From positions 16,391,871-16,455,870 of the forward strand of contig OZ024892.1 in the NCBI GenBank assembly GCA_964017195.1: a stretch of 64,000 bases of DNA, read 5' to 3'. This document shows positions 37,771 through 49,642 of the stretch, in pieces. The notes below the pieces were generated by a model. The model worked only from the letters and a program-made list of their open reading frames with translations. It made no database searches and was not told the origin of the DNA. The stretch's first letter is position 1; each line of letters opens with the position of its first letter. This stretch comes from Siderastrea radians. Its lineage: Eukaryota > Cnidaria > Anthozoa > Scleractinia > Rhizangiidae. A program made the translations under genes and the position numbers.

Positions 37771-38330
37771 AGGCATAGAGCGCGTCATTTATTTCGATCG
37801 AGTCACCTTAAACAATAGATCGCCATACTATACCTACCAAGGCTCCCTTACCACCCCTCCCTGCTTTCAATCAGTACGATGGATTTTACTACAAGAGGCA
37901 GCTCCAATTAACTCTGCGCAGGTCAGTCATTAGTCTTATCTTGGCGAGCTTTCGAAGACATGTAACTTAAATTCAGGTTTTTTTCCCGCAGTTCCCTTGG
38001 TATCAAAGCTTTTTTGGCGTTTTCGTTGAGCGATTAGTATAAAGCTGACTCAGGAATGTAACTGGCAGAATTCAAAACAAATAGAGTGCCAGAAAATCCA
38101 CTGATACCCCAAAACGCGCGTTGCATAGAAGCCCACCTGCACGAGTTCCGGGCTGGGCTACATTTACTAATTATAAACACTCGCACGTAACTGAGGGTCG
38201 TTAAAGCTACTTGTGTGAAAGAAATATGGGAACCATGTGGGACGGAATACAGAGAAACGACATTCTATTATTAAAATTTCAGCTGATTGCGTTCAATCGA
38301 CTCAAAGCAAGATGCCACAGGTAGAAAAAA

Positions 38331-38690
38331 ATGTTTCTACTGAGCTTATTGTTTGCAGCTGTTCCTTACTTATCATACCAGAATCAACACATAACGCAAG
38401 GAAATCGTAGTCTGAAGCGAGCTTTTCATCAACACGGCGTATTATATGCAAATTTCGCAGTTAACAAATTCCAGTATCATCAAGGATCACTTTTAGACTT
38501 TTCTTGTGAAGTGGATAAGCCAAGTGAATGTGCTCTGGCCTGCGTCAATAATCCACCGTGTTTTTTATCCAACCTTGCTTTGATGCCGAATGAAAAGAAA
38601 AAGCTGCGATGCGAGCTGTTGAGCGAAGATAAATACAGAAGTCCCAACAAACTTGTCCTCTCACAGCAGTTTCATCACTGCCGCATAAAG
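38331..38690 (+). CDS. First exon of a secreted PAN/apple-domain protein (partial)
   Basis: An ATG-started frame of 120 codons ends at a consensus donor (AAG followed by GTAAAT), phase 0. It starts with a hydrophobic signal peptide (MFLLSLLFAAVPYLS). The Cys pattern C-x7-C-x3-C-x5-C, then CELL and a final HHC, fits the PAN/apple fold used for protein or sugar binding. Downstream exons were not found in this window; a BEL/Pao element begins 1 kb further on. The start codon is 6 bases after the stop of the carbonic anhydrase pseudogene. Many anthozoan secreted proteins start this way with EGF or fibrinogen-like domains following; that continuation is inference. Confidence 0.6.
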
Positions 38691-39681
38691 GTAAATAGGT
38701 ACTGCAATCATAGAGTAGCAGTTGTAGTCTAATCAGGAGGGTACCGGGAAAGGGTACCAACTAGAAAAGTTGCTGTTGTTAACACATAGAGTTGAGAAGA
38801 ATCTGAAAAAATTTAGCTGTGATCTCACAACTTTTAAAGACGATAGCTGAGAAGGGACAAAGATTTAAATTTGGTGGAGAAACAAACGTATTTTCTAAAC
38901 AACTGTGGTGAGAAATATCTCTGCATATCAGGTGACATGGTGAATTTAGCTGAATGTGTTCCTTTAACGCTCGGAGAAGCCATAAGGAATGGTCACAGCT
39001 TGACAATGTTACGGCCAACCAATAAACGAGGATTCCTGTGCTCGTGTTGAAAAATAATTAATATCAACTGCCAGCAAAATTTCACAGCATTGCTTTAAAA
39101 AAACACTTTTTGTACTTAGTTGCACATATATAGCTAAACCTTGAAAAGGCTTTCAGTTACCGTTTACAGTTTATTTTCTAGGGCTTTAATGTAAATAATC
39201 GTTGAAAAGGGATTCTAATTACCATTCAAAATTCATAAATTTGGCGAAATTCTTGTCACCCTTACTGGAAATACAGTGTAAGCTAGATCACACAAATAAT
39301 TACGAGTACCGCTAATTTTTAAAACCAGCTACAAAAGCAGGCACTTGTAATAAAAACAGTAATATTTTAAAACTGTGGCGTCGTTAACACAAATTAATAA
39401 TAAAACGACAATAGTTCAATTTCAACTAAAGGGCAACTACAACGGCTCCCATTCAGTTAACACAGAAACGTGTATAATCTCAAACAATTGGAAAAAAATT
39501 TTTGGATCATCGTTCGGTTTTCAAATGGTTAAGCTGAGTACCATTCATTAGCATGTGATTTTAGTTATCAATAGTTTCATAGGTATCTCAAAAAGTTCTA
39601 GACATGCCATTAACTGCCACTATTGAATTGTTTCACAGACACCATGCTCAAGTAACCCATGCAAAAGCGATGGAACTAGCG
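38691..39681. other. Possible intron of the PAN gene
   Basis: AT-rich, no coding frame or recognised element. It runs up to the truncated LTR at 39682. Confidence 0.4.
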
Positions 39682-39739
39682 CGCAGAAAAACTAACTTCA
39701 TGTAATGTCAACGAAAAGTACATCTAACGGTTTCCTACA
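39682..39739 (-). repeat. Truncated 3' LTR
   Basis: Matches the first ~58 bases of the 5' LTR, then stops abruptly at CTGCGC. The remaining ~143 bp is missing. Confidence 0.75.
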
Positions 39740-40090
39740 CTCCCCCGCAATGGTTCAGAGCGAGATTACAATAAGAAAACAAGTTCAGCTCTGGCCATTG
39801 GAAACTTAGACAGTTCAGTTCCTAAATGCTCCTTCTTAAATGTTCTGATTCCTCCTAGCTGCAGCCCTTCGATTTGGCAAACGATGAGCAATACTCAGTT
39901 CCTCCTGGTTACATGGTAAGGTCTGATGCGTCTCCAGTGGGTACAGCTTCTGGATGGGTCTCTCAATGACAGTGCTCGCTTTGTCTCGTTCTCCCATTTT
40001 CACTGCAGCTCCACGTACAATTCCACCACTTCCTGTGGTCAGTCTCTCGATTCTGCCTAGTCTCCAGACGTTTCTCCGCACATTATCTTC

Positions 40091-41434
40091 CTACACGACG
40101 ACAACATCGCCCAGGTTAATGGCGTAGGTTTGCTGCTTTCTTGCCTCTAAGCGGTGATGTTCCCGAAGGCTCAACAGGTATTCCTTTCTCCACCTTCTCC
40201 AGAAATGATCTGCCAGCACACGTTGATATTGTGCTCTTTTAGTGACGGTCTCTTGGGTATTGCTCGGAACTTCACCGCACTGCTGGGGGGCAGGAAGTGT
40301 CAGCAATCTCCTTCCAATCAAAAGATGAGACGGGGTTAAGGGTTCTTCGATATCCTCTGCATAGACGTAAGCCAGCGGCCTCGAGTTCAGAACTGCTTCT
40401 ACCTCAATCAGAACCGTCAACAATTCTTCGTAAGTGAGCCTCGCGTTCCCAAGTTGCTTCTTTAGACATCTCTTTGTAGACTTCACCATTCGTTCGAGGA
40501 ACCCTCCCCATCAGGGTGCCTCCACCAAGGTAAAGCGCCACTCGATTCTTCGATCATTGAGGAAACACGTTACCTCTGGAGCTTCAAACAGAGCCTGTAG
40601 TTTGCCAGACACAGTCATGAATGACTTGAAATTGTCAGACACAATCAACTTAGGGACGCCTCATCTTCCAACAAATCTTCTCAGACTCTGTAAAACTGCT
40701 TGCGTTGTCATGCTTGTTGTCAGTTCCAAATGTACTGCTCGTGCTGTTGGGCAAGTATACAAGGCAATGTATACCTTTGAAGTAACAGTATAAGAATTTG
40801 TTTCCTTGCCATAAAGTGGACCCAAGAAGTCTAAACCAACGCTCGTAAAGGGATGCTGGTCTTCAAGTCTAAATTGGGGTAGCTGAGCGGTGGGTGGAGG
40901 AGAAAAGTGCAGCCCCTCTAGCTTGCGACACTTGTTGCAACTTGAGATCACTGCCTTAACAATCGTTCACCCCTTCACAAGCCAGTAGCGGGTGCGAAGT
41001 TCTGCTAGGGTTTCCTTAACGCCGTTATGTATAACTCTCTCATGACAGCCCCTTATAATCAAGGTTGTAAGATTACTTGGAGGGATAAGAGCAGGACACC
41101 TAGTCTCATAAGGCAAATCAGACTTCATCAGCCTCCCCTTGCATCTTGTAACTCCATGACTGTCTAAGAAAGGTCCGAGACTTGAGCTCAGATCATTCAG
41201 CTTCTGTTGATCTAGGGTTTTTTGCAGCTCCTTCACCCAGACGACTTCGGAATCCAGAATCTCTTCGGTTGACAGGGGTCCCATTCGTCGTTCTTGTTTA
41301 AGCTTGTTGGCCCTTGTGTTGTAAATAAAGCGCAGAACATAAGAAGTAACTCTGAAAAGCCTCGAAGCACTGCTAAACTTCTCAATACATATCAGGTTCT
41401 TCCATCCTACAGTCGCAGATGTAGAAGTGGTCAC
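40091..41434 (-). pseudogene. BEL/Pao integrase
   Basis: Three frames: 41434-40967 with the zinc-binding HERVIHNGVKETLAELR segment; 40951-40661 with CNKC and the catalytic-core VGLDFLGPLY; and 40489-40091 with LTYEELLTVLIEVEAVLNSRPL and FWRRWRKEYL. The C-terminal part continues in 40081-39836. Separated by stops, so inactive. Confidence 0.78.
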
Positions 41435-41569
41435 ATTTGTTGCAACTTCGACACCTCCTGATCTCCACCTTCATTTCTTCTAGTTCTCCGACAGGAGGGT
41501 TCTCAATCTTCCTGAGAGATGGCCAGGCTTCCTCAGACAACTTGAACCAGTGAGGCCCTTCCCACCATT

Positions 41570-42568
41570 TTACATAAGCACTGAGTACAGAAGCCTTGAC
41601 TCCTCGTGATGGCAGATCAGCAGGGTTGTCAACTCCTGGACAGAATCTCCACTGAGTGGGTGGGACATGGCAACGAACTTCTTCGACACGGTTCTAAACA
41701 AACTGTTTCCATCTCTTGTCTCCCCCGTTAACCAAAATAGTGTCACTAACGAGTCAGTCCAGCAACACAGTCTATCAATGATGAGAGATTTCTTGAGAAC
41801 TTCCTTGATGTACACAGCTAGCCTTGACAGAATAACAGCTCCAAGCAGTTCAAGCCTAGGAATAGTCTGCTTGGATAAAGGTGCGACTCGGGTTTTCGAA
41901 GCAACTATTCTTGTGACAGTTCCCGATTCCGTCACCATCCTCAGATACACTACAGCTGCATAGGCGGTGTTCGATGGATCACTGAAAACATGCAATTCTG
42001 CTGATAGAATGCGTCCTGCTGCGTCTGGTATGTAACACCGTGGGACTGCGATATCTCCAATTCTCCGTAGGTCTAAATCTGCAATCCAGTTGGTTCCCCT
42101 GTTCGCAGTCTTATCGTCAAGAGGTTCATCCCATGGTTTCTTGTCTCGGCAGCGTTCTTGAAGCAGAATCTTCATCAATATCAGTACTGGGGAGATAAGT
42201 CCCATAGGGTCATAGACGCTTGTAGTTATGCTGAGAATATTGCGCTTTGTGGCAGGTAATTTCAGTGTCCTATCAGAAAATGTGCTCAGTCTCATAATAA
42301 GACTGTCCTCCCTGTGGTTCCAAGTGACCCCTAAGGTCTTGTCCTCATCGTCACCCTTTGCTGTTGCATACGTCTCATCTTTCTCCAAAACAGACCGTGC
42401 AGGCACTTCACAGCGGCCTTCCGATTCATTTATCAACTTCATCAGCTCACTGGAGTTTGTTGTCCACTTTCGAAGGTTAAAACCTCCGCCACTCATCCGG
42501 GACTTGGCCTTCTTGTAGAATTCAAACCCATCTAGCACACCATCCACTTCAGTGCTTAAGTCATCCAC
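41570..42568 (-). pseudogene. BEL/Pao RT end and RNase H region
   Basis: A 332-codon frame with SVYDPMGLISPV, ELHVFSDPSNTAYAAVVYLR, TIPRLELLGAVILSRL and CWTDSLVTLFWL. These are the connection and RNase H blocks of Pao-type polyproteins, including the DxE/D-type acidic positions in FSDPS, RLELLG and WTDS. This is the longest intact frame of the element. Confidence 0.8.
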
Positions 42569-42628
42569 GTACAGTTACTGCAGCATCTTGTCTACGAACT
42601 CTGGATCAACCCCCTTGTAAGTTGAGAT

Positions 42629-43200
42629 GTGATGCTTATAAGTGTTCCATTAAGTAGAAAGGGGGTCGCATTGACACCAAAGGTGACTCGGGCAAATCGC
42701 TTCACGATGATGCTGGGGTTCTTCTCAGATATGTCGTCAATCTACATAAACCGCGAGGCATCCCTGTCTTCCTTATTCACTGACACCATTAAGAATGCCT
42801 TCTCGATACCAGCTACCAATGCAATCTTATGCAGACGAAACCGCACGAGAATGTCCATACGATTTGGGAGAAGGAATGGGCCAGTATGCAAGCAACTGTT
42901 CAATGAAACGCCATTAGTGGATGCCGAAGCGTCGTACACCACTCTGAGTTTCGTCGTATCCTTGTCAAGTCACAGAACCGCATGGTGAGGCAGATAGTTG
43001 ACCTTTCCCAGAGGAGCCAGCTTTACTTGTGCGATATCTTCAACAATTCCTCTCTCCATTTGGTCCTTAATCATATTGTCATATTCCCTAAGAACTTCAG
43101 GCTGCTGTCTAAGCCGTCTTAAGTTGCTGCCAAGCCTGCTCAAACTCAGTTCATAGTTGCCTGGCAGTACACGCTGTGAACTCTTCCAGGGTTGTTTCAC
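42629..43200 (-). pseudogene. BEL/Pao reverse transcriptase
   Basis: Contains YLPHHAVL, KLRVVYDASASTNGVSLN and a motif A reading LVAGIEKAFL where the catalytic Asp of VADIEKAFL has become Gly. A stop separates YLPHHAVL from the next block, and another follows SRFM. The YVDD box survives at the start of the next block (about 42570), preceded by a stop. Catalytically dead. Confidence 0.75.
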
Positions 43201-43254
43201 TCCATATCTCTCTTTTTAAAGGTCAAATCTTCCAAAAACTTCTCATGAACAGAG

Positions 43255-43845
43255 TCACTTCTGTCTAATTCCAATAGATTCAAGCTCCCAGAATTTTGAC
43301 AGCTGGTCATCAAGGTTGACATACTGGGTATCTGTTCTCAGGGTGTGAGCACTCACATAATTGACTGTAAGGGAGGGAGCAGCACTTTGCTGATACAGGG
43401 GGCCGGACAACACCCATCCTAGTCTTGTGTTCAAGGCTGCAGGAACAGAACTTCCTCGTTTCACTTCTCCTGTGACTAGGTTCCAGTAGCTGTCTGAACC
43501 CACCAAGATATCCATTTCAAGGGCAGGATTCTCTGCAGGATCATCAGCGAGCTTTAGCCCCCTTAAGTGGGGGTAATACTGGTAGTCAACTTCGATGGCT
43601 TGATTCTGCAAGGGAGCACGTATCAAGGGTACTACATAGGCTGTCAGGTAGAAGTTCAAATCGGTGCTAACTCCCTTCAGACAAAGCTGCACAACCTCAC
43701 AATTTTGCATCTGACATTCGTCTGATCCAAAGGTCTTAATCATCAATTTCTCAGTACGAATAACTAGTAGGTTAAGGGATTCCTTCAGTCTGTACGACAC
43801 GTATGATCTTTGACTGCAGCTGTCGAAGATTACTCTTGCTTTCAC
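43255..43845 (-). pseudogene. BEL/Pao aspartic protease
   Basis: Shows VIFDSCSQRSYVSYRLKE, the retropepsin site where the family normally has DSGS; Gly is replaced by Cys here. Followed by MDILVGSDSYWNLVTGEVKR and LGWVLSGP, both typical of this family. The frame is otherwise intact for 196 codons and overlaps the end of gag by 4 bases. Confidence 0.75.
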
Positions 43846-45270
43846 AGATTTTCGTCATGACCAGTTCCTGAGACCATAGCTTCAGCAGTTTTCAACAGCA
43901 CTGAGGTCTTAGCATCTACATACAGGGTCGATGTTTGGTGACCACTTCCTTCATGTAATCCTTCCCCTTGCTCACGATTTGCAGCATGACAGAATGTGGG
44001 CTGTGGTGTTTCTGGGGGGCTGGCTCCTACTGCCTTGTCACAAATACTAACATGGTGCCGACCCCCATAATCCTTACATCTCAGCTTGACTGACAATTTC
44101 TGCTTAAGTGCTGTCCCCTCAGGCAGACATAGCACCTTCCCTTCCTTCTCAAGATGCTCAGCCGTGTAGGTACATCTGCTGCTACTTGACAATAACCAAG
44201 GATGCAGATTTCCGCAGAAGGTACAAGTTGGAGAACTTTGGTTAGGCCCAGTAGTTGAACACACAAGTGTTGCAGCAGTTTGCAGACTTGGACCTCGACC
44301 CTTCTTAGGCTTATTACGTCTTTCATTGGGTCTACTCATAGATGTAAAACTGCATCTCTCTCTGGCTTCAACTTCTTCCTTAAATGACTTAAGCAGTTTG
44401 TCCAGATGCCAAATTCCACTCTCAATGTGCCGAGTTATGATGAGTCTCAGTTCCTCATGTAACTTATTCATCACCACGGGCACCAAGCTGCCATAGGTGT
44501 CAGAGGCTATACCAAGAGCCTCCAGTCCTCTAACATTGGCCTCAACCTTACCATAAATCATTCTAATCCGCTTTATGTCAGTGATCGATGTTACAGCTGG
44601 CAGCGGCCGAAGGGCTTCCATATGTGAGCCAATATATAGCTGTTTATTTCCACATCTTTCGGTCAGAATTTCGATAGCGTTCCTATAGTTCCATTCAGTT
44701 AAAGATAAACCAGAAATAGCGGCTAGGGCTGCACCCTCCAACAGACTTCTAAGATAGCTGAACTTGTCAACATCCCTAGATGCATTCGCATGAACAGCAG
44801 AGTTAAAGGAATCCCAGAACGACTGCCAACCTTTACATCACCAGAGAATCTTTTGATAATTTCGCACTGGACTGTAATGGAACGGACCCACCTGATGTTC
44901 CTTAATGCGGTTCCTTGTCCCCCTTGACTTCTTCAGGCTTCGAGAGTCTTTCGGCCTTGCGGACAACATCCATGATTCGACGTGCGAATTCGCTTAGTTC
45001 CTCGATTTCCTTTTCCAAATCGGCAGATCCGTCTTCACACAACAGTTCCAGAATACAGCTGCCAAGATTCTTGATCCCATCAGCCTTCTCCTTCAGCAAT
45101 CCAACGTTTTACTAGAGAGCTTCCATCGACGATGGCACAGGGTTTTCAAAGATTTGTTCTATTGTGTAGAGAATTTTGCTGACATAGGTTCGGTTCGCCT
45201 CGCGTACGCGTTTCTTTTTCGCCAGTTCATCCTTTATCTGTTTCTTCCTCGCCTTCGACAGTTCAGACAT
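43842..45270 (-). pseudogene. BEL/Pao gag
   Basis: Begins MSELSKARKKQIKDELAKKK at 45270, with an in-frame stop near 45117. It continues in another frame (45099-44902, KADGIKNLGSCILELL) and again at 44741-43842. The central part (LTEWNYRNAIEILTERCGN, then PAV..I..IRMIYGKVEANVRGLEALG) fits the gag family of BEL elements. Zinc-knuckle sequence is split between two frames: CYVCLRGQHLSRNC in 44326-44081 and GGRHHVSICDK in the main frame. At least three frame breaks. Confidence 0.75.
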
Positions 45271-45284
45271 TTCTTATCCGACCA

Positions 45285-45485
45285 TGTAAAAAATTCGCAA
45301 CTTGGACTGTACTTAAGAATTTAATAGAATCTTTCAAGAACTCACAAGATGTCACAAGATCTACTCGAATCGAAACTTATCTTCTCGATTCTCGCACGTG
45401 CTCTCACACCTACTCACAGCGCCTGCGCACAGAAAAACTAACTTCATGTAATGTCAACGAAAAGTACATCTAACGATTTCCTACA
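45285..45485 (-). repeat. 5' LTR of the BEL/Pao element
   Basis: Bounded by TGT and ACA on both strands. The inner edge abuts the TGG start of a primer-binding site, and a gag-like ATG follows 14 bases further in. Confidence 0.75.
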
Positions 45486-46059
45486 GTATCCTTGGCTCAC
45501 ATCGTACCAAATCATACAAATGATTTGGAGGAAACAGAACCAGGTGACATGAACATTTCTTTCCAAATTAATTCAAGGAAGTTTCACAATTTTCTCTGAC
45601 TTGAAAGATTTGTGTGCGGTCCATCGCTTGGTTTACATCTTGCGCAAAAAAGAAGGCCTTCAGATTCAATGTGCCTAGTTTAATGCCGATAAATCTATCG
45701 GTACCAGACTGGGCAATTTTTTACTGATAAGGAGTTAGTTGATCAATCTTAAAAATGCGAAATTTTACCCTGAATTTTTTCAGATCATTACTGGTTGATT
45801 TGAGCTCACGGCTCCGGAACTCCCGGGGGCGGCTGGCGGCTAAATTTAGAATGCTCGAAGATGAAACTTTTACGCTGTGATTTCTGAAGTCATCCGAAAA
45901 CATGTTTTGTATCAAGAACCCTTTTCTTCCATCAAAGATTAGTGTGATTTTCTTAAGGATTCCTTAAGAATAGCGGCACTGAGCTTAACCAAAAAAAACA
46001 ACGCAGATTAAATCAAGATAAGGGATTGCCAACTCGCTTGTCGAAAATATGCGGCCTTT

Positions 46060-46720
46060 GATATGTTTGATTGAAGCACAATCGATGAACTGGAAAGTGA
46101 AATCGGAGCTATCATTTTGTCTCAGTTAAAATCTAGCCAAACCCGAAGAAGAGCGACATAGATTGAGGAAGAGGAAAAAACCTTCAAAATTCTTTTTCGA
46201 CTCGAGTCAGCACGCGCTCAAAACCTCTGTTCGCTCTATTTATACCTTAATGGGGGCAGAAGATTCTTCTCAAAAGGAAATAGAATAAGCTCATTTTTAT
46301 TTTTACAGCACACTGTATTCTTGGAAACCTGTTAATCTTGAAGTGCAACAAGAACTTTTGAACAAAATCGAAATTTCTCATGGAGAGAATGAATGTTTAT
46401 ATTGCTAAGGGAAATTATCGTTGGGTGAAATCAGTGAAGCGATGAAAGGTTTGACAGCCGGGAATCTCAAGAAAGGCCCTCTTACTAAATCCATGCAGCA
46501 AATTGTAACTCGAGTTATTTCAAGAAAGTTGACAGAAAAAGAATTGGCGCGCTATTTCACTGCTAAATGTTGACCACAAAATTTGTTCTAAAGCTCTTGC
46601 AAATCGAATGACCAATGACCGGAATTTTACTGAGTTTAGATCAAGAGCTGTTGATCGTGTTGACCACAGTTTTCTGATGATTGTTTTGAAACACTTTGGA
46701 ATTGGTCAGGGTCAAGGGGG
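46060..46720 (+). mobile_element. L1-like LINE reverse transcriptase remnant
   Basis: With frame shifts the + strand reads EEEEKTFKILFRLESARAQ, then LGEISEAMKGLTAG, then NWRAISLLNVDHKICSKALANRM (given in two parts: NWRAISLLNVDHK and ICSKALANRM), then DRVDHSFLMIVLKHFGI. These are ordered blocks of an L1/Tx1-like non-LTR reverse transcriptase, with large internal losses. No endonuclease domain or tail is visible. Confidence 0.75.
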
Positions 46721-46894
46721 GATAGAAGCGAGGCCTGGGACCGAGTAACGATGTTCTCACGACTTCCAAAGCGGTCCAGTCAAAATGTGGACAGAGGTGT
46801 TCGTAATAATAAATATTTCCGATCGACATAGCGATCACCTTAGTAACCGGCCGTCGCCAGGGCGACCGCTGCTTTTTAAATTGGGCTGCGTTTT

Positions 46895-47185
46895 TACCCC
46901 GCCGTCAGGACGGGGTCTAGTAATACCCAATTTTTATTTCCTTCATTATTCTTTTTGGTGGTAACTTGCCCCAGACCTCCAGTTTTCGCTCGGCCAAACA
47001 AATACACGTCGTGTCTGCCGCTACTCGTCGTGTCTTCCGCGGGGTCTAATGCCCCTGGGGCTTTTCTTGTTACCCCGCCGTGAGGACGGGGTCTAGAAAT
47101 ACCCGTTTTTTTCCGTGGTTTTGTCGTATTTTTTTTGGTGGTCACTTGCCCCAGACTTCCCTCGGCCAAACAATATTGCGTTGCA
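46895..47185. repeat. ~180-bp repeat, two units
   Basis: ACCCCGCCGT-AGGACGGGGTCTAG starts each unit (46896 and 47073), followed by GGTGGT-ACTTGCCCCAGAC and CTCGGCCAAACAA. A diverged third piece lies at 47709-47782. Confidence 0.65.
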
Positions 47186-47229
47186 ATCTTTCGGTCAACA
47201 CTAAGCAATGTATCCAGTCGTTTAGGATC

Positions 47230-47560
47230 GATTTGCTAAAATCTTCATGAAAGACGGTGTAGAAAACTACCAGAGATGCAATGGCCTAAAAATCGCTTCG
47301 ACGAGAGCAAGGACAAAGATGCTAACAAGCTTTGAAAGGCGCCGATTCGATCGGGTTACTCAACCTTAGCTTGCAAAACAAACATTATTCAACATTGAAA
47401 TGCAAGCATTTTTCGTAGTTTTGCTTTGCTTCGCCAAAATCTTTAGGGAAATTTGTGTAGAAAACCACAAGGAATTCAATGGAGTTAACTTCTCTTCGAC
47501 GAGAGCAAGGACGAATGTAATAGCGAGCTTTAATTTGAAAGCTGACATAAACTCGCGATC
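47230..47560. repeat. Diverged ~200-bp tandem pair
   Basis: GTGTAGAAAAC-AC, AATGG, and CTTCGACGAGAGCAAGGAC recur in the same order at 47255-47330 and 47455-47530. Confidence 0.5.
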
Positions 47561-49327
47561 GCTATAAACTTATCAGCAGGTATCCATCCGCTGACGGATG
47601 AGCGGGCAGACTCTCAATTGCGTGTGATGGTGCAATCAGCGTGGCCGTTGGGTTGAAAGTGGAAGTTCCTGCCATCGAAGGAACGAGGGGAGAGAGAACA
47701 ACGGCGGGGTTAATGCCCTTGGGGCTTTTCTTGTTTGTTCTGGGTCACTTGCCTTAGTCATCCGGTTTTGTCTCGGCCAACTCAGTGTCCGTAGATTTCT
47801 TATTTTCTCCTGACGATTTCCTTAGACTTCCGGTTCCGATTATGACCTCATGCAGTCGTACGTCATGATTAGGTCACGCAAGGTAAACAACTCAGCGCGC
47901 CAATAACGTTACTTCCAATATGCGAATGTTCCGTACTTATTACACACTAGACAAGCCACTGTTAACCTTGTGGCAGCGGTTTTGGTAGCGGTTCGCGTCT
48001 CACATGCAACGCATGCGCAACAAGGGTATTACTACTGGTATGTCTACGCTCGATACTCTAATGACTCAGATAAACCCCTGTTAACAATATGATAGCGGCT
48101 TAGGTAGCGTGTCTTAGATACAACGCATGCGCAACCAAGTCCGACTCAATGTTGGTAATACATTAAACTTTGCCTAAAGCAAAATATGAATAAATATTTT
48201 ACCGCGTGACAAAGACGGTCTCACCACATCGTGACCTTCACCGCTGAATATTTCACCGCTTTATAACAGCGGAATCGTTGCATCACAAAGAAGAGGAAGC
48301 ACCACTAATTCTCGCAAATATTAAGTTTGTTTCCTTTTACCTTTTATCGTTTCCAAACCTTTTTTTCGTTTTTAGAAAAGGTCCTTGCGATTTTCAATTT
48401 GACTAAATCGTTACGAATTCCGAGTCAACTTGTTTACTTTTGCGAGGGGATTCCCGGGTTAGCAAACCGGATTTAAACATCACGTCATGAGAGGATGAGG
48501 GTTGAGGGTGAAGTTTCGCCAGACTCTGAGGATCTGCTCGTGTTTATGAAGCATTATATTGATTTTACTGCTATGCTGAGTGTTTGTATTCACGGTCTAA
48601 TGCACAAAAGTTAAATATTTCGTCGTCTCTGTGTAAGCATTCTCATTTGGGGCGAATTTATACCGACGTTCAACATTTGAGTTGAATGTGATTATTTGAG
48701 GAAAATAAATAAAAAGTGATGAGAAAAAGAAGCTGAGTCATCAATTTAAAGATGACATCATGCGATAACGCTATTTATTATAAACATACTCAGATTTACC
48801 CACTGAAAAGGCGCGAAATAAATTTTCGTTCACAAGCTGGCCTTAGTAGCTGAAAGCCAATCAAATGTCGCGTATCATTTTTCTACGTGTGAAGAAAACG
48901 ATACGTCCAATCAGGTGCCGCGTATCATGTTTTTTGACGTGTGAGCCGTAACAAGGTGATTCTCATTCAGGCTGTCGCTTTCGCTTTCGTTTCGCTTTTC
49001 AACTCCCTCGCAAGTGTTGAAGTTAACTTTCCTTTAAGCTTAAAAACATGAATGCGAAAAGATTTGTTGCCTACGATACTTAGGTTCCGGATTGTGTGGA
49101 AAGTCTTGAAAGCAAAAACACAAAAGAGAAGACGAAGCGAGATGTGAAAGTGTTGGAAGAATTTTTGTGAAACGAATAAAAAAGAACGACGAGCGAGAAG
49201 TGCACACTAAAAAGTGGAAACATTTATACTACTTGCATCTATTTGTGCTTTTGACTTGAATCTGTGCAACAAATTTGTCATTAAACAAGAATTTAAATCT
49301 CAGTATGTATATAATAAACATGATACA

Positions 49328-49467
49328 TCATGGAAAGTCTATGGGTACAGTATTTACGCACTCGTTGGTTGGTATCAGAAATCTCACTCGTTCGCTGCGC
49401 TCACTCGTTCGATTTCCGATACTTGACCAACTCGTGCGTAAATACCGTACGCACACACCTTCCATGA
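49328..49467. repeat. 140-bp hairpin element
   Basis: GTATTTACGCACTCGTTGG..GGTATC pairs with GATAC..CCAACTCGTGCGTAAATAC. The outer TCATGG/CCATGA bases also pair. Looks like a fold-back MITE; the overlapping open frames are not genes. Confidence 0.65.
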
Positions 49468-49642
49468 AGTATTCTATATGTTCAAGATATTGTCACACAG
49501 TCACACTTTTCGTCACTCCCGCACGTATGTCGTGAATCCGATTTGTTTTGAGACTTGGATTAAGGCGTTTTTTAGCAAGGAACTGATATTTTGAAATTAT
49601 GAATATATGAAATTCATATATTTGAACTGCGGAATGAAGAAA

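Larger units (their letters stand above)
34047..38324 (+). pseudogene. Decayed tandem alpha-carbonic anhydrase paralog
   Basis: Exon-like pieces: 34047-34110 (signal peptide MIPCILVFFSIINV), 34629-34664 (WGYGDTST, parallel to FGYGETTE of the intact gene), 35495-35825, about 37773-37921 and 38283-38324. Borders and phases match the gene at 16-25 kb. The third piece keeps QSPIDI, NNGH, QLHFHFG and GSEH, but a TGA replaces the expected Trp at 35512, and there are frameshifts near 35605 and 35735. The fourth keeps YYTYQGSLTTPPC. The last has LKA then an early stop. Exons holding the third zinc ligand and the next segment are not found in 35826-37770. No Gly-Asn tract is seen. A functional gene is unlikely unless the breaks are sequence errors. 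Confidence 0.82.
39682..45485 (-). mobile_element. BEL/Pao LTR retrotransposon, decayed
   Basis: Read on the minus strand: 5' LTR 45485-45285 (TGT..ACA, 201 bp), a primer-binding-like TGGTCGG just inside, gag, protease, RT, RNase H and integrase, a purine tract (GCGGGGGAG, 39748-39740), then only the first ~58 bp of the 3' LTR (39739-39682). The gene order and the gag and protease families are those of BEL/Pao. Frame breaks occur in every region. The LTR match (GTACTTTTCGTTGACATTAC and flanks) differs at only one or two sites, suggesting a fairly young insertion despite the coding decay. Confidence 0.9.

Noticed and set aside
44915..45115. Serine-rich + strand frame
   Set aside because: Antisense of the gag region of the BEL/Pao element.
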